In this document: one piece after another, positions 8,443 through 16,752 of the stretch
Layout: each line of letters opens with the position of its first letter
Position numbering within the stretch: position 1 is the first letter of the stretch
NCBI GenBank assembly: GCA_001570385.1
Contig: BBYL01000006.1
Location: 496,001-560,000 of the forward strand
Length of the DNA: 64,000 nucleotides
Reading direction: 5' to 3'
DNA from: Microtetraspora glauca
GTDB taxonomy: Bacteria; Actinomycetota; Actinomycetes; Streptosporangiales; Streptosporangiaceae
Translations under genes and position numbers: made by a program
The notes under the pieces: generated by a model
What the model was told of the DNA's origin: nothing
What the model saw: only the letters and a program-made list of their open reading frames with translations
Databases searched by the model: none

Positions 8443-9596
8443 TAGGACCGCGCCGCGACGTCCCGGCCGATGATCTCTTTCATGATCTCGGTGGTGCCGC
8501 CGTAGATGGTCTGGATCCGGGTGTCGACGAAGGCCCGGGCGACGGCGTACTCCGTCATGTATCCGTAACCGCCGTGCAGTTGCAGGCACCGGTCGACGAC
8601 GCGCTTCTGCAGCTCGCTGATCCACCATTTTCCCTTGGCCGCGTCCACGGGCGTCAGCTCGCCGGCGTTGTAGGCGAGCACGCACCTGTCGGTGTAGGCC
8701 TGGGCGATGTCCAGCTCGGTCTCCATCTCCGCCAGCGCGAAGCGGGTCGCCTGGAAATCGCCTATCCGGCGGCCGAAGGCCTCGCGCTGGAAGCAGTAGT
8801 CCCTGGTCAACTCGTAGACGGCCCGCGCACCCGTCATGGACTGCGCGATGATTCCCAGCCGCTCGCGGGGCAGATGGCTCATCAGGTGTCGCAGTCCGTG
8901 CCCCTCGGTGCCCAGCAGGTTGGCCTGCGGCACCCGGACGTCCTCGAAGAACAGCTCCGCGGTGTCCTGGCCGTGCAGTCCGAGCTTGTCGAGCTTGCGG
9001 CCCCGGGTGAAGCCGGGCATCCCCTCCTCGACGACGAACAGGCTGAAGCCGCGCGACCCCGCCTCGGGGTCGGTACGCGCGGCGACGATCACCAGGTCCG
9101 CGGTGACGCCGCTGCTGATGAACGTCTTCTGCCCGGTGAGCAGCCAGGAATCGCCGTCACGCCGGGCGGCGGTGCGCATGCCCTGGAGGTCGCTGCCCGT
9201 TCCCGGCTCGGTCATCGCCAGCGCGCCGATCACGTCGCCGCCGGCGAACCCGGGTAGCCAGCGCTGCTTCTGCTCCTCGGTGGTGAGGTCCAGCAGGTAG
9301 TTCAGGACCAGGTCGTCCTGGAGCCCCAGAGTGACCGTGAAGGTCGTCGCCTGCGCGCGGGCCACCTCCTCGCACACCACCATGCGGTAGCGGTAGTCGC
9401 TCACCCCGGCGCCGCCGTACTCCTCGGGGATCTCGAGACCGGCGACGCCCTGCCTGCGCGCGGAGGCGAGAACCGCGCGGTCCATGCCGCGCTCCTCCTC
9501 CCACCGGCGGTAGTGGGGGATCACCTCGCGGACCAGGAACTCCCGTACGGTCTGCCGGAACAGCTCATGATCATCGGTATAGAGATCGCGGCGCAT
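8442..9596 (-). CDS. Acyl-CoA dehydrogenase
   Basis: Second FAD-dependent acyl-CoA dehydrogenase, 384 residues, only modestly similar to its neighbour. Seen: DDHELFRQTVREFLVREVIP at the N-terminus, MTEPGTGSDLQGM (FAD and substrate), and LHGGYGYMTEYAVARAF near the C-terminus. The end reads IYGGTTEIMKE, so the Glu used by short-chain members is Gly here; long-chain and isovaleryl-type enzymes place the base elsewhere, possibly in PRERLGII. The ATG lies 2 bases after the thiolase stop, indicating coupling. The TAG stop touches the MITE-like element. Confidence 0.9.
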   Translation of the reverse strand: MRRDLYTDDHELFRQTVREFLVREVIPHYRRWEEERGMDRAVLASARRQGVAGLEIPEEYGGAGVSDYRYRMVVCEEVARAQATTFTVTLGLQDDLVLNYLLDLTTEEQKQRWLPGFAGGDVIGALAMTEPGTGSDLQGMRTAARRDGDSWLLTGQKTFISSGVTADLVIVAARTDPEAGSRGFSLFVVEEGMPGFTRGRKLDKLGLHGQDTAELFFEDVRVPQANLLGTEGHGLRHLMSHLPRERLGIIAQSMTGARAVYELTRDYCFQREAFGRRIGDFQATRFALAEMETELDIAQAYTDRCVLAYNAGELTPVDAAKGKWWISELQKRVVDRCLQLHGGYGYMTEYAVARAFVDTRIQTIYGGTTEIMKEIIGRDVAARS

Positions 9597-9598
9597 GA

Positions 9599-10753
9599 TC
9601 AGCCGAGCCGCTCGATGATGGTGACATTGGCCTGGCCGCCGCCCTCGCACATCGTCTGCAGGCCGTACCGTCCGCCGGTGCGCTCCAGCTCGTGCAGCAG
9701 CGTGGTCATGATGCGGGCGCCGGAGGCGCCGATCGGGTGGCCCAGCGCGATGGCGCCGCCATTGACGTTCACGCGGGCGGGGTCGGCGCCGGTGTGCTTC
9801 TGCCAGGCCAGCACCACGCTGGCGAACGCCTCGTTGACCTCGGCCACGTCGATGTCATCGATGGTGAGGCCGGCCTTGCGCAGCGCGTGCTCGGTGGCCG
9901 GCAGCGGTGCGACCAGCAGGTTGACCGGGCTGGCGCCGCGCACGGAAAGGTGGTGGATCCGGGCCCTGGGGACGAGACCGTACGTGCGTACGGCCCGCTC
10001 GGAGGCGATCAGCAGCGCCGCGGACGCGTCGGAGATCTGGCTGGAGACCGCGGCGGTCAGCCGCCCGCCAGGCGTGAGGGGCTTCAGCCCGGCCATCTTG
10101 TCCAGCGAGGTGTCCGCGCGCGGGCCCTCGTCGTGCTCGACCCCCTCGTACGACAGGATCTCGCGGTCGAAGCGGCCCTCCCGGCGTGCCGCGACGGCCC
10201 GCCGGTGGCTCTCGAGGGAGAAGCGCTCCATGTCCTCGCGGGAGAAGCCCCACTCCTCCGCGATCATCTCCGCGCTGCGGAACTGGGAGATCTCCTCGTG
10301 GCCGTAACGGGCCTCCCAGCCCTTGCAACCGGTCCACGGGTCGGTCGCGCCGTACGGCTCGCCGGCGCCGAACGCCGACAGGATGGGGTACTGGCTCATC
10401 TTCTGCACACCGCCGGCGATGACCAGGTCGGAGGTGCCGCTCATCACCGCCTGCGCGGCGAAGTGCACGGCCTGCTGCGCCGATCCGCACTGCCGGTCGA
10501 CGGTCACGCCGGGGACCGACTCGGGCAGTCCCGCGGCGAGTGCCGCGGTGCGGGCGATGTCACCGGCCTGCGAGCCGATGGCGTCCAGGCAGCCGTACAC
10601 GACGTCGTCGATCGTCTCCGGGTCGAGGCCGCTTCGCTCGACCAGGGCGCGGATCGGCGCGGCGCCCAGATCGGCGGGGTGTACGGCGGCGAACCCGCCA
10701 CCGCGCCGGCCGGTGGCGGTCCGGACGGCGTCAACGATGTAGGCCTCGGGCAT
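9599..10753 (-). CDS. Acetyl-CoA C-acyltransferase (thiolase)
   Basis: Degradative thiolase of 384 residues that cleaves 3-oxoacyl-CoA with CoA to acetyl-CoA (or propionyl-CoA) and a shortened acyl-CoA. Seen: the nucleophile region VTVDRQCGSAQQAVHFAAQA, VNEAFASV, the His motif GGAIALGHPIGASGAR and the C-terminal MCEGGGQANVTI with the second catalytic Cys. Of two ATG codons the inner one is preferred because GGAGG lies 5 bases upstream and the protein then starts PEAYIVDAVRT. It heads the leftward beta-oxidation operon. Confidence 0.92.
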   Translation of the reverse strand: MPEAYIVDAVRTATGRRGGGFAAVHPADLGAAPIRALVERSGLDPETIDDVVYGCLDAIGSQAGDIARTAALAAGLPESVPGVTVDRQCGSAQQAVHFAAQAVMSGTSDLVIAGGVQKMSQYPILSAFGAGEPYGATDPWTGCKGWEARYGHEEISQFRSAEMIAEEWGFSREDMERFSLESHRRAVAARREGRFDREILSYEGVEHDEGPRADTSLDKMAGLKPLTPGGRLTAAVSSQISDASAALLIASERAVRTYGLVPRARIHHLSVRGASPVNLLVAPLPATEHALRKAGLTIDDIDVAEVNEAFASVVLAWQKHTGADPARVNVNGGAIALGHPIGASGARIMTTLLHELERTGGRYGLQTMCEGGGQANVTIIERLG

Positions 10754-10810
10754 TTCTTCCTCCATGCGATAAGTGGGGCGAATTCCACAAGAGCTGGGTG
10801 AGACTGCGGC

Positions 10811-11608
10811 TCAGGGCATCGCGTAACCTCCGCTGACCGAGATCACCTGCCCGGTGACCTGCCGGGCCGCCACCGGGGAGGCGAGCCAGAGCACGGATTC
10901 GGCGATGTCCCTCGCCGTGGTCAGCCGGCGCAGCGGGGTGGCCTTGAGCATGTAGTCGACCTGGCGGTCGTTGAAGATCGCGCCTTGGCCTCGCGCCCAC
11001 AGGCTGGTGGCGGCGACGGCCTCCGGCCCCTCGGGGATGACCAGGCCGGGGCAGACGACGTTGGAACGGATGCCGTGCCGTCCGTGCTCCCTGGCGGTCG
11101 TCCGGGCCAGAGCGACGACGCCCGCCTTGGAGGCGCCGTAGACGCCCTGCCGGATCTCGCCGAACGCGGCGTCGCTCGCGATGTACACCAGGGACCCGCC
11201 GCCGGCCTCGCGCATCGGCCCGAGCACGGCCTGCGTGCACTCGATCGCCGCGAAGAGATTGACCTCGAAGGTGCGCTGCCATTCTGCGCGGTCGGTGTGT
11301 TCGGCGATGAACCCGGGGATGCTGATGCCCGCGTTGCTCACCAGCACGTCGATGCCCCCCCAGGCGTCCAGCACCCGGCCGGCGGCGCGGGCGGCGGCGC
11401 CCTCCTCGGCCAGGTCGGACCGTACGACCTCGACGGAGGCGGCTCCGCGGTCCAGGGCCTCGCCGCGGACCCGCCCGGCCTGCTCCCCGTCGAGGTCGCA
11501 GATGGCGATCCGCGCGCCTTCGGCGGCGAAGCCGTGCACGATGCCCCGCCCGATGTTGGAGGCGCCGCCGGTCACCAGGACCCGAGCGCCGGTGAGACCA
11601 AGATCCAT
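10811..11608 (-). CDS. SDR-family oxidoreductase
   Basis: Short-chain dehydrogenase/reductase of 265 residues. Seen: the NAD(P)-binding GGASNIGRG near residue 14, a DLDGE cofactor-specificity loop, VSNAGIS, and the catalytic pattern with Ser in YIASDAAF and Tyr/Lys in VYGASKAG. The C-terminal VISVSGGYAMP is typical of FabG-like members. It probably oxidises a 3-hydroxyacyl-CoA or related alcohol in the neighbouring pathway. It is divergently transcribed from the MaoC gene, and a perfect palindrome (11708-11723) lies in the shared promoter region. Confidence 0.88.
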   Translation of the reverse strand: MDLGLTGARVLVTGGASNIGRGIVHGFAAEGARIAICDLDGEQAGRVRGEALDRGAASVEVVRSDLAEEGAAARAAGRVLDAWGGIDVLVSNAGISIPGFIAEHTDRAEWQRTFEVNLFAAIECTQAVLGPMREAGGGSLVYIASDAAFGEIRQGVYGASKAGVVALARTTAREHGRHGIRSNVVCPGLVIPEGPEAVAATSLWARGQGAIFNDRQVDYMLKATPLRRLTTARDIAESVLWLASPVAARQVTGQVISVSGGYAMP

Positions 11609-11707
11609 GTCGCTGCGTTCCTTCGCGCTGGGGCCGGATGCTCCCGGACCGGATGGGCCGGGGTGCCACGGGTCGCGGCAGGACCCGGCCTTGTAACTGG
11701 ATTCTTA

Positions 11708-11723
11708 TCTAATCTAGATTAGA
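11708..11723. promoter_or_regulatory. Perfect AT-rich palindrome in a divergent promoter
   Basis: TCTAATCT-AGATTAGA, a 16-base perfect palindrome between the leftward SDR gene and the rightward MaoC gene. It contains the same TAATCT/AGATTA half-sites as the sites at 3939 and 18433 but with no spacer. Probably an operator controlling both directions. Confidence 0.6.
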
Positions 11724-11766
11724 ACAGAAAGCCGGGTGCGGCGGCACCCCCATCCGAGGAGGGAAC

Positions 11767-12219
11767 ATGAGGGTTTTCAGTGGCCTCGACGAGCTTGTGA
11801 AGGCGCGCGGAGAGGTGCTGGGCACCAGCGACTGGATCACGGTCGAGCAGGAGCGCGTCGACGGGTTCGCCGACGCCACCGGTGACCACCAATGGATCCA
11901 TGTCGACGTGGAGCGGGCCAAGGACGGCCCCTTCGGGGGGACGATCGCGCATGGCTTCCTCACGCTGTCGCTGCTCCCGGTGTTCTTCCAGCGGATCTAC
12001 CGGGTCGACGGCGTTCGGATGGCGGTCAACTACGGCCTGAACAAGGTGCGTTTCCCCATGCCGGTCCGGGTGGGCTCGAAGGTGCGGGCGACATCGCGGC
12101 TCGCGGAGGTCACGTTGATGGACGGCGCGGCCCAGGCGGTGCTGTCCACCACCATCGAGGCCGAGGGCGCCGGCAAGCCTGTGTGCGTGGCCGAGTCGGT
12201 CGTGCGGTACTTCGCATGA
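11767..12219 (+). CDS. MaoC-family (R)-specific enoyl-CoA hydratase
   Basis: Single hot-dog MaoC-like dehydratase of 150 residues that hydrates 2-enoyl-CoA to (R)-3-hydroxyacyl-CoA. The hydratase-2 motif is clear: FADATGDHQWIHVDVERA, with the catalytic Asp and His, then GGTIAHGFLTLSLL. ATG with GAGGAGGGAAC upstream. It opens a tight rightward operon: the next SDR overlaps by ATGA and two crotonases follow. An (R)-hydratase beside FabG-like reductases suggests (R)-3-hydroxyacyl-CoA intermediates. Confidence 0.92.
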   Translation: MRVFSGLDELVKARGEVLGTSDWITVEQERVDGFADATGDHQWIHVDVERAKDGPFGGTIAHGFLTLSLLPVFFQRIYRVDGVRMAVNYGLNKVRFPMPVRVGSKVRATSRLAEVTLMDGAAQAVLSTTIEAEGAGKPVCVAESVVRYFA

Positions 12220-13001
12220 GCGCGGCAGGGACGGATGCCGGGACAGCGCCAGGGATGGAGGCCGGGCTGGTGGCGGGCCGTACCGCGATCGTGACGGGCG
12301 CGGCCCGCGGCATCGGGCTGGAGATCGCCCGTCTGCTGCGTGAACACGGAGCCCGGGTAGTCCTGGCGGACCGGGACGCCGAGGAGGTGGCGGCGTCCGC
12401 GGCGGGGCTCGGGGACGAGCGGGCCGTCTGGTCGTGTGGCTGCGACGTCACCGACGAGGCCCAGGTCGACGCTCTCGTCGCGGGCGCCGTCGAACGGTTC
12501 GGATCGCTGGACGTCTTCGTCAACAACGCCGGCATCACCAGGGACGCCTCGCTGAAGAAGATGAGCGTTTTGGACTTCGACGCGGTGATCAATGTGCACC
12601 TGCGCGGCACCTGGCTGGGTGTGCGCGCCGCCGCGGCCGTGATGCGCGAGGCGGGCTCCGGCTCGATCGTCAACATCTCCTCCCTGTCGGGGAAGTCCGG
12701 CAACCCCGGCCAGACCAACTACAGCGCGGCCAAGGCGGGCATCGTCGGCCTGACCAAGGCCGCGGCCAAGGAACTGGCGCACCGTGGGGTCCGGGTCAAC
12801 GCCGTGCAGCCCGGCCTCATCCGTACGGCGATGAGCGAGGCGATGCCGCCCGACGTCTTCGCCGCCCGCGAGGCCGACATCCCGATGAAGCGGGCGGGCG
12901 AGCCGCGCGAGGTCGCGGGGGCGGTCCTGTTCCTCGCCTCGGACCTGGCGAGCTACATGACGGGGGCGGTCCTCGAGGTCGGCGGCGGGAGGCTGATGTG
13001 A
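12216..13001 (+). CDS. FabG-like 3-oxoacyl-CoA/ACP reductase (SDR)
   Basis: SDR of 261 residues. Seen: GAARGIGLEIARLL for the dinucleotide, NNAGITRDASLKKM typical of FabG-like reductases, SSLSGKSGNPGQTNYSAAKAG (Ser, Tyr and Lys of the active site) and VNAVQPGLI. Probably interconverts 3-hydroxyacyl- and 3-oxoacyl-CoA with NAD(P)(H). The ATG overlaps the MaoC stop (ATGA), giving coupling with the hydratase whose product it can use. The same frame is open upstream, but that is a shadow of the MaoC gene. Confidence 0.9.
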   Translation: MSAAGTDAGTAPGMEAGLVAGRTAIVTGAARGIGLEIARLLREHGARVVLADRDAEEVAASAAGLGDERAVWSCGCDVTDEAQVDALVAGAVERFGSLDVFVNNAGITRDASLKKMSVLDFDAVINVHLRGTWLGVRAAAAVMREAGSGSIVNISSLSGKSGNPGQTNYSAAKAGIVGLTKAAAKELAHRGVRVNAVQPGLIRTAMSEAMPPDVFAAREADIPMKRAGEPREVAGAVLFLASDLASYMTGAVLEVGGGRLM

Positions 13002-13801
13002 GCGAGCGAACCGATGGGCACACCGGCACGCCCGCGCCTCCGGTGGCCGCTGACGTCGTGCGGACCCGGGTGGACGGTGGGGTCGGGCACATCGTGCTCA
13101 ACCGCCCGGAGGCGATGAACGCGATCACCGTCGAGCTCGGGGCCGAGCTCGAGCGGGCGCTGCTCCGGCTCGCGGACCAGGTGAACGTCATCCTGGTGCG
13201 CGGGGCGGGCGGGAACTTCTCCGTGGGCGGTGACTTCCACGAGCTCGAACGGCTGCGTGTCCGGGGGAGGGAGGCGATGCGCCCGCTGTTCGCGAACTTC
13301 GGCCGGGCCTGCGCCGCCATCGCCGGACTTCCGGTGCCCGTGGTCGCCGCCGTCGAGGGGTACGCGATGGCCGGCGGTTTCGAGCTGATGCAGGCCTGCG
13401 ACGTCGTGCTGGTGCACGAGAACGCGAGGATCGCCGACAACCATGCCAGATTCGGGCAGGTGCCGGGCGGAGGCAGTACCCAGCGGCTGCCCCGGCTGGT
13501 CGGGCGGCAGCGCGCACTCGGCCACATTCTCTCCGGTGAGAGGCTGACCGCGGCCGAGGCGGTCGCCTGGGGGCTGGCCTACCGGTCGCTGCCCTCCGAC
13601 GGCTTCGACGATGCGGTGAACGCGTTCGTCACGAACCTGGCCGGGCGGAACCGTGACGCGCTGACCAGGATCAAGCGCCTGGTGTACGCCGGACTGGACC
13701 TGCCGTCGGCGGAAGGGCTCGCGCTCGAGATGGAGACCGTGCTCGACCACCTCGGCGGGGAGGCCGCCGCGGCGGGCATCGCCGCTTTCAAGGGAGCCTG
13801 A
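12998..13801 (+). CDS. Enoyl-CoA hydratase/isomerase (crotonase family)
   Basis: Crotonase-fold protein of 267 residues, starting at a GTG that overlaps the preceding stop (GTGA). Seen: HIVLNRPEAMNAI, the oxyanion loop RGAGGNFSVGGDFHEL, and GYAMAGGFELMQACD, which retains the first catalytic Glu of hydratases. The second position falls in NHARFGQVPGG, where the usual Glu is not present, so the reaction may not be a plain hydration. Second enzyme type in the operon with MaoC, FabG-like and another crotonase. Confidence 0.88.
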   Translation: MSERTDGHTGTPAPPVAADVVRTRVDGGVGHIVLNRPEAMNAITVELGAELERALLRLADQVNVILVRGAGGNFSVGGDFHELERLRVRGREAMRPLFANFGRACAAIAGLPVPVVAAVEGYAMAGGFELMQACDVVLVHENARIADNHARFGQVPGGGSTQRLPRLVGRQRALGHILSGERLTAAEAVAWGLAYRSLPSDGFDDAVNAFVTNLAGRNRDALTRIKRLVYAGLDLPSAEGLALEMETVLDHLGGEAAAAGIAAFKGA

Positions 13802-13802
13802 C

Positions 13803-14612
13803 ATGACACGTGAACTGATCGATTCCGGCCCGGTGCTGCTGGACCTCGACGCGGACGGGGTGGCCCGCCTGCGGCTCAACCGGCCGGAGGCGTCCAACGG
13901 GATGGATGTGCCGTTCCTGCGGGCGCTCTACACAGCGGTCATGCGCTGCCACGGCGAGCCGGGCGTGCGGGCCGTGCTGCTCACCGGAGAGGGCAGGAAC
14001 TTCTGCGCCGGCGGCGACGTCAAGACCTTCGCGGCCAAGGGGGAGGGTCTGCCCGACTACCTGCGCGAGGCCACCTCCTGGCTGCAGATCTCGACGTCGG
14101 CGCTGATGCGGCTGCAGGCGCCTGTGGTGGCCGCCGTACACGGCTTCGCCGCGGGCGGCGGCGGGTTCGGCCTGGTGTGCGCGGCCGACCTGGTGCTCGC
14201 CGCCGAGTCGGCGAGGTTCCTGGCTGGGGCCACCCGGGTGGGCATGGCGCCCGACGCGGGTGTGTCGGTCACCCTCACCCGGCTGGTCGGGCTGCGCAAG
14301 GCGATGGAGATCGTGCTGACCAACCCGGTGCTCAGCGCCGCCGAGGCCCTCGACATCGGCCTGATCACGCGGGTGGTCGCGGACGACATCCTGTACGACG
14401 AGGGCCTGGCGCTGGCCCGCGCGCTCGCCGAGGGCGCCCCCCGGGCGCTGGCCGCCACCAAGCGCCTGCTCTGGGACGGCCTCGGGGCGAACGTGGAGGC
14501 CAGGTTGCCCGAGGAGGCGCGTACGGTCGCCGAGCTGTCCGGCACGGCCGACGCGCGCGAGGGACTGGCCGCCGTGATCGAACGCCGGAGCCCGGTCTTC
14601 ACCGGCCGCTGA
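13803..14612 (+). CDS. Crotonase-family protein, isomerase-like
   Basis: Crotonase-fold protein of 269 residues. Seen: VARLRLNRPEASNGM, GEGRNFCAGGDVKTF (oxyanion loop) and FAAGGGGFGLVCAADLVLAA. The first hydratase Glu is replaced (GGGFGL), and the second site reads VGMAPDAGVS with an Asp, the pattern of PaaG/enoyl-CoA-isomerase-like members. It may shift a double bond rather than add water. It starts 1 base after the upstream stop and is the last gene of the rightward operon, converging on the MBL gene. Confidence 0.88.
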   Translation: MTRELIDSGPVLLDLDADGVARLRLNRPEASNGMDVPFLRALYTAVMRCHGEPGVRAVLLTGEGRNFCAGGDVKTFAAKGEGLPDYLREATSWLQISTSALMRLQAPVVAAVHGFAAGGGGFGLVCAADLVLAAESARFLAGATRVGMAPDAGVSVTLTRLVGLRKAMEIVLTNPVLSAAEALDIGLITRVVADDILYDEGLALARALAEGAPRALAATKRLLWDGLGANVEARLPEEARTVAELSGTADAREGLAAVIERRSPVFTGR

Positions 14613-14636
14613 CGCCGTACGCGCACACGCGTGATC

Positions 14637-15665
14637 TCAGGACCGCGCGTACGCGCGGACGCCGCCCAGATCGGCGGCGACGAGCACGCCCTGGTCGGTC
14701 AGCAGATCCAGATGGGCATCCGTCTCCAGTACGGCGAGCATCTGGCTGAAGAGGTCGAGGTCGTCCAGCGTGCGCCGCCGTCGGGTCCACGGCAGGGCCA
14801 GGGCCACCTCGTACGCGGTTCCCGCCCCGGAGCGGACCGCGTGCAAGGTGGCGTCCAGCCGCTGCTCGTGATGGACCAGCAGCTCCTCGACCCGGGTGTG
14901 GACGCTGGGGGTCACCGGACCGTGCGCGGGCAGCAGCAGGGTGTCGGGCATCCCGCGGACCAACCGCAGGGAGTCGAGATAGCTGCGGAGCGGCTTGGGA
15001 TCGGGGACGACCTCAAGCCCGAGGGACGGGGTGATGTGGGGGAGCACGTGGTCGCCCGCGTACAGCAGGCCGGCCGCCGCGTCACGCAGCACCACGTGCC
15101 CCCTGGTGTGCCCGGGGGTGGCGAACACGTCGAGCCCGACCGGGCCGAGGGACACCCGCTCGCCGTTGTCCAGCCAGCCGTCGGGGAGCTTCCACGGCAC
15201 GTCGCGCTCGTGATCGGAGATCTCCACGGTGGCGATGCGATCGGCGATCTCCGCGGCCCCGCAGCGGCGCAGCAGCTCGACCTGGCGAGGGTAGAGCCCC
15301 TTCTCCGGGTCGAACGCCTCGATGGAAGGCCGTTCCCCCCGGCCGATCCGCACCCGGGTGCCGAAGGCGCCGCGCAGCGCCAGGGCCTGGGAATAGTGGT
15401 CCCAGTGGGCGTGGGTCACCAGGACGCACGCGACGTCCGCCAGCCGGTGTCCGAGCGTTCTCAGCGCGTCGGCCAGCGCCTTCTCCGTGTCCGGCATCGC
15501 CCAACCGGAGTCGACGACCACCGGCCCCTCGGGGCTCTCGATCACGTAGGCGTTCACCGCGTGCAGGCCGTTCGAAGGGAGCGGCAGCGGCACCCGGTGC
15601 ACGCCGGGCCGTACCGGATGGGCGCCCGGCTCGGTCCAGTCCTCGGGTTGCTCTGCGATCGTCAT
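14637..15665 (-). CDS. MBL-fold metallo-hydrolase
   Basis: Metallo-beta-lactamase-fold hydrolase of 342 residues. The metal site is clear: THAHWDH near residue 87, the later FATPGHTRGHVVL, YAGDHVLP and a final HGP. A C-terminal extension of about 90 residues is helical with several basic residues, as in LACTB2-like members. In a CoA-ester gene region it may hydrolyse a thioester or lactone, but no substrate can be read. The start preferred here has AGGAG 7 bases upstream; an ATG 18 bases earlier lacks one. Confidence 0.85.
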   Translation of the reverse strand: MTIAEQPEDWTEPGAHPVRPGVHRVPLPLPSNGLHAVNAYVIESPEGPVVVDSGWAMPDTEKALADALRTLGHRLADVACVLVTHAHWDHYSQALALRGAFGTRVRIGRGERPSIEAFDPEKGLYPRQVELLRRCGAAEIADRIATVEISDHERDVPWKLPDGWLDNGERVSLGPVGLDVFATPGHTRGHVVLRDAAAGLLYAGDHVLPHITPSLGLEVVPDPKPLRSYLDSLRLVRGMPDTLLLPAHGPVTPSVHTRVEELLVHHEQRLDATLHAVRSGAGTAYEVALALPWTRRRRTLDDLDLFSQMLAVLETDAHLDLLTDQGVLVAADLGGVRAYARS

Positions 15666-15724
15666 GGGTCGTCTCCTCACCACTGGTGGCTTGTCTCGTA
15701 GTCCGGGACGGGCCTACTCTATTA

Positions 15725-15742
15725 TTTGAAAATAAATTCAAA
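15725..15742. promoter_or_regulatory. AT-rich inverted repeat in a divergent promoter
   Basis: TTTGAA-AATAAA-TTCAAA, a 6-6-6 inverted repeat, lies between the leftward MBL gene and the rightward crotonase gene, 16 bases before the latter's start. The half-site differs from the TAATCT type, so it may bind another regulator or be a promoter element. Confidence 0.4.
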
Positions 15743-15758
15743 AACTGAGGGTGGGAAC

Positions 15759-16559
15759 ATGCCGCAGCAACCCGACGTGACCAGCGAGAGTGCCCGCGTC
15801 CTCGTGCGGGACCACGGGGCCGTACGGGTGCTGACCCTGAACCGGCCACGCAGTCGCAACGCCATCGACATGACCCTGCGAGTCGTGCTCGCGGAGCGGA
15901 TCGAGGAGGCGATGGCCGACGCGGCGGTACGGGTGATCGTGCTGACCGGGGCCGGCGGCACGTTCTGCTCCGGTGGTGACATCTCGACGATGCGCCGCCA
16001 GTCGCCCGAGCTGACCCGGCCCAGGGCGGAGGCGGCGCAGCGCATCGTGCGCGCGATGTGGTCCGGGCCCAAGCCCGTGCTCGCCGCCGTCGAGGGCTTC
16101 GCCTTCGGCGCCGGGGCGGCGCTCGCCCTCGCCTGCGACCACGTGGTCGCCGCCTCCGACGCCACGTTCAGCGCGACGTTCACCAGGGTGGGGCTCGCCG
16201 GTGACTTGGGCGTCTTCTGGTCGCTGCGGCGGCGTGCGGGAGCGGCCGCGGCGCGCAGGATGCTCATGCTGCCCCGCGAGGTCCGCGGGGAGGAGGCGCT
16301 GGCCATGGGACTGGCCGATGTCCTGACCGAACCCGGCGCCGCGCTGGACGGCGCGCTGGCCGACGCGGAGCGGCTGGCCGCGGGGCCGCCGCTGGCGCTC
16401 GCCGCGATCAAGAGGATGCTGGTCGAGGGACCGTCCGACCCCTACGAGGTGCTGGCGTGCGAGGTCGAAAACCAGGTCCGGCTGTTCGACACCGACGACT
16501 TCGCCGAGGGTGTGGCGGCGTTCCACGAACGCCGCCCGCCGGTCTTCCTGGGCAGGTAG
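15759..16559 (+). CDS. Crotonase-family protein
   Basis: Crotonase-fold enzyme of 266 residues. Seen: VRVLTLNRPRSRNAIDM, GAGGTFCSGGDISTM (oxyanion hole) and EGFAFGAGAALALACDHVVA. Both hydratase Glu positions appear to be lost (GAALAL and VGLAGDLGVFW, leaving an Asp), as in isomerase-like members. ATG preceded by GTGGGAA. It is a single-gene unit: a GC-rich hairpin at 16565-16602 follows and a new AT-rich operator precedes the next gene. Confidence 0.87.
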   Translation: MPQQPDVTSESARVLVRDHGAVRVLTLNRPRSRNAIDMTLRVVLAERIEEAMADAAVRVIVLTGAGGTFCSGGDISTMRRQSPELTRPRAEAAQRIVRAMWSGPKPVLAAVEGFAFGAGAALALACDHVVAASDATFSATFTRVGLAGDLGVFWSLRRRAGAAAARRMLMLPREVRGEEALAMGLADVLTEPGAALDGALADAERLAAGPPLALAAIKRMLVEGPSDPYEVLACEVENQVRLFDTDDFAEGVAAFHERRPPVFLGR

Positions 16560-16564
16560 GCGGT

Positions 16565-16602
16565 CCCGTGCCCGGCGATCCCCTCCGGAAGCCGGGCGCG
16601 GG
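16565..16602 (+). terminator. GC-rich hairpin after crotonase gene
   Basis: CCCGTGCCCGGC and GCCGGGCGCGGG can pair with one mismatch around a 14-base loop, starting 5 bases after the stop codon. No T-run follows, which is usual for actinobacterial terminators. Probably ends the upstream transcript. Confidence 0.5.
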
Positions 16603-16647
16603 ATCCGCGTCCCGGCGGGTACGCCGCGACATTTGGGGTCTTACGTT

Positions 16648-16661
16648 TCTAATTTAGATTA
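16648..16661. promoter_or_regulatory. AT-rich element, possible TetR half-operator
   Basis: TCTAATTTAGATTA stands out in GC-rich DNA about 90 bases upstream of the acyl-CoA ligase. The right half TAGATTA is identical to that in the 3939 site; the left half is degenerate. Confidence 0.4.
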
Positions 16662-16752
16662 TGTAGCGTGTGCGACACCTCGCGATGTGAGCCGGCCGAT
16701 CACGTACCCGCCGTCCCGCGAGAGTCGGTTTCGCACCCCGGAGGTAGGACCC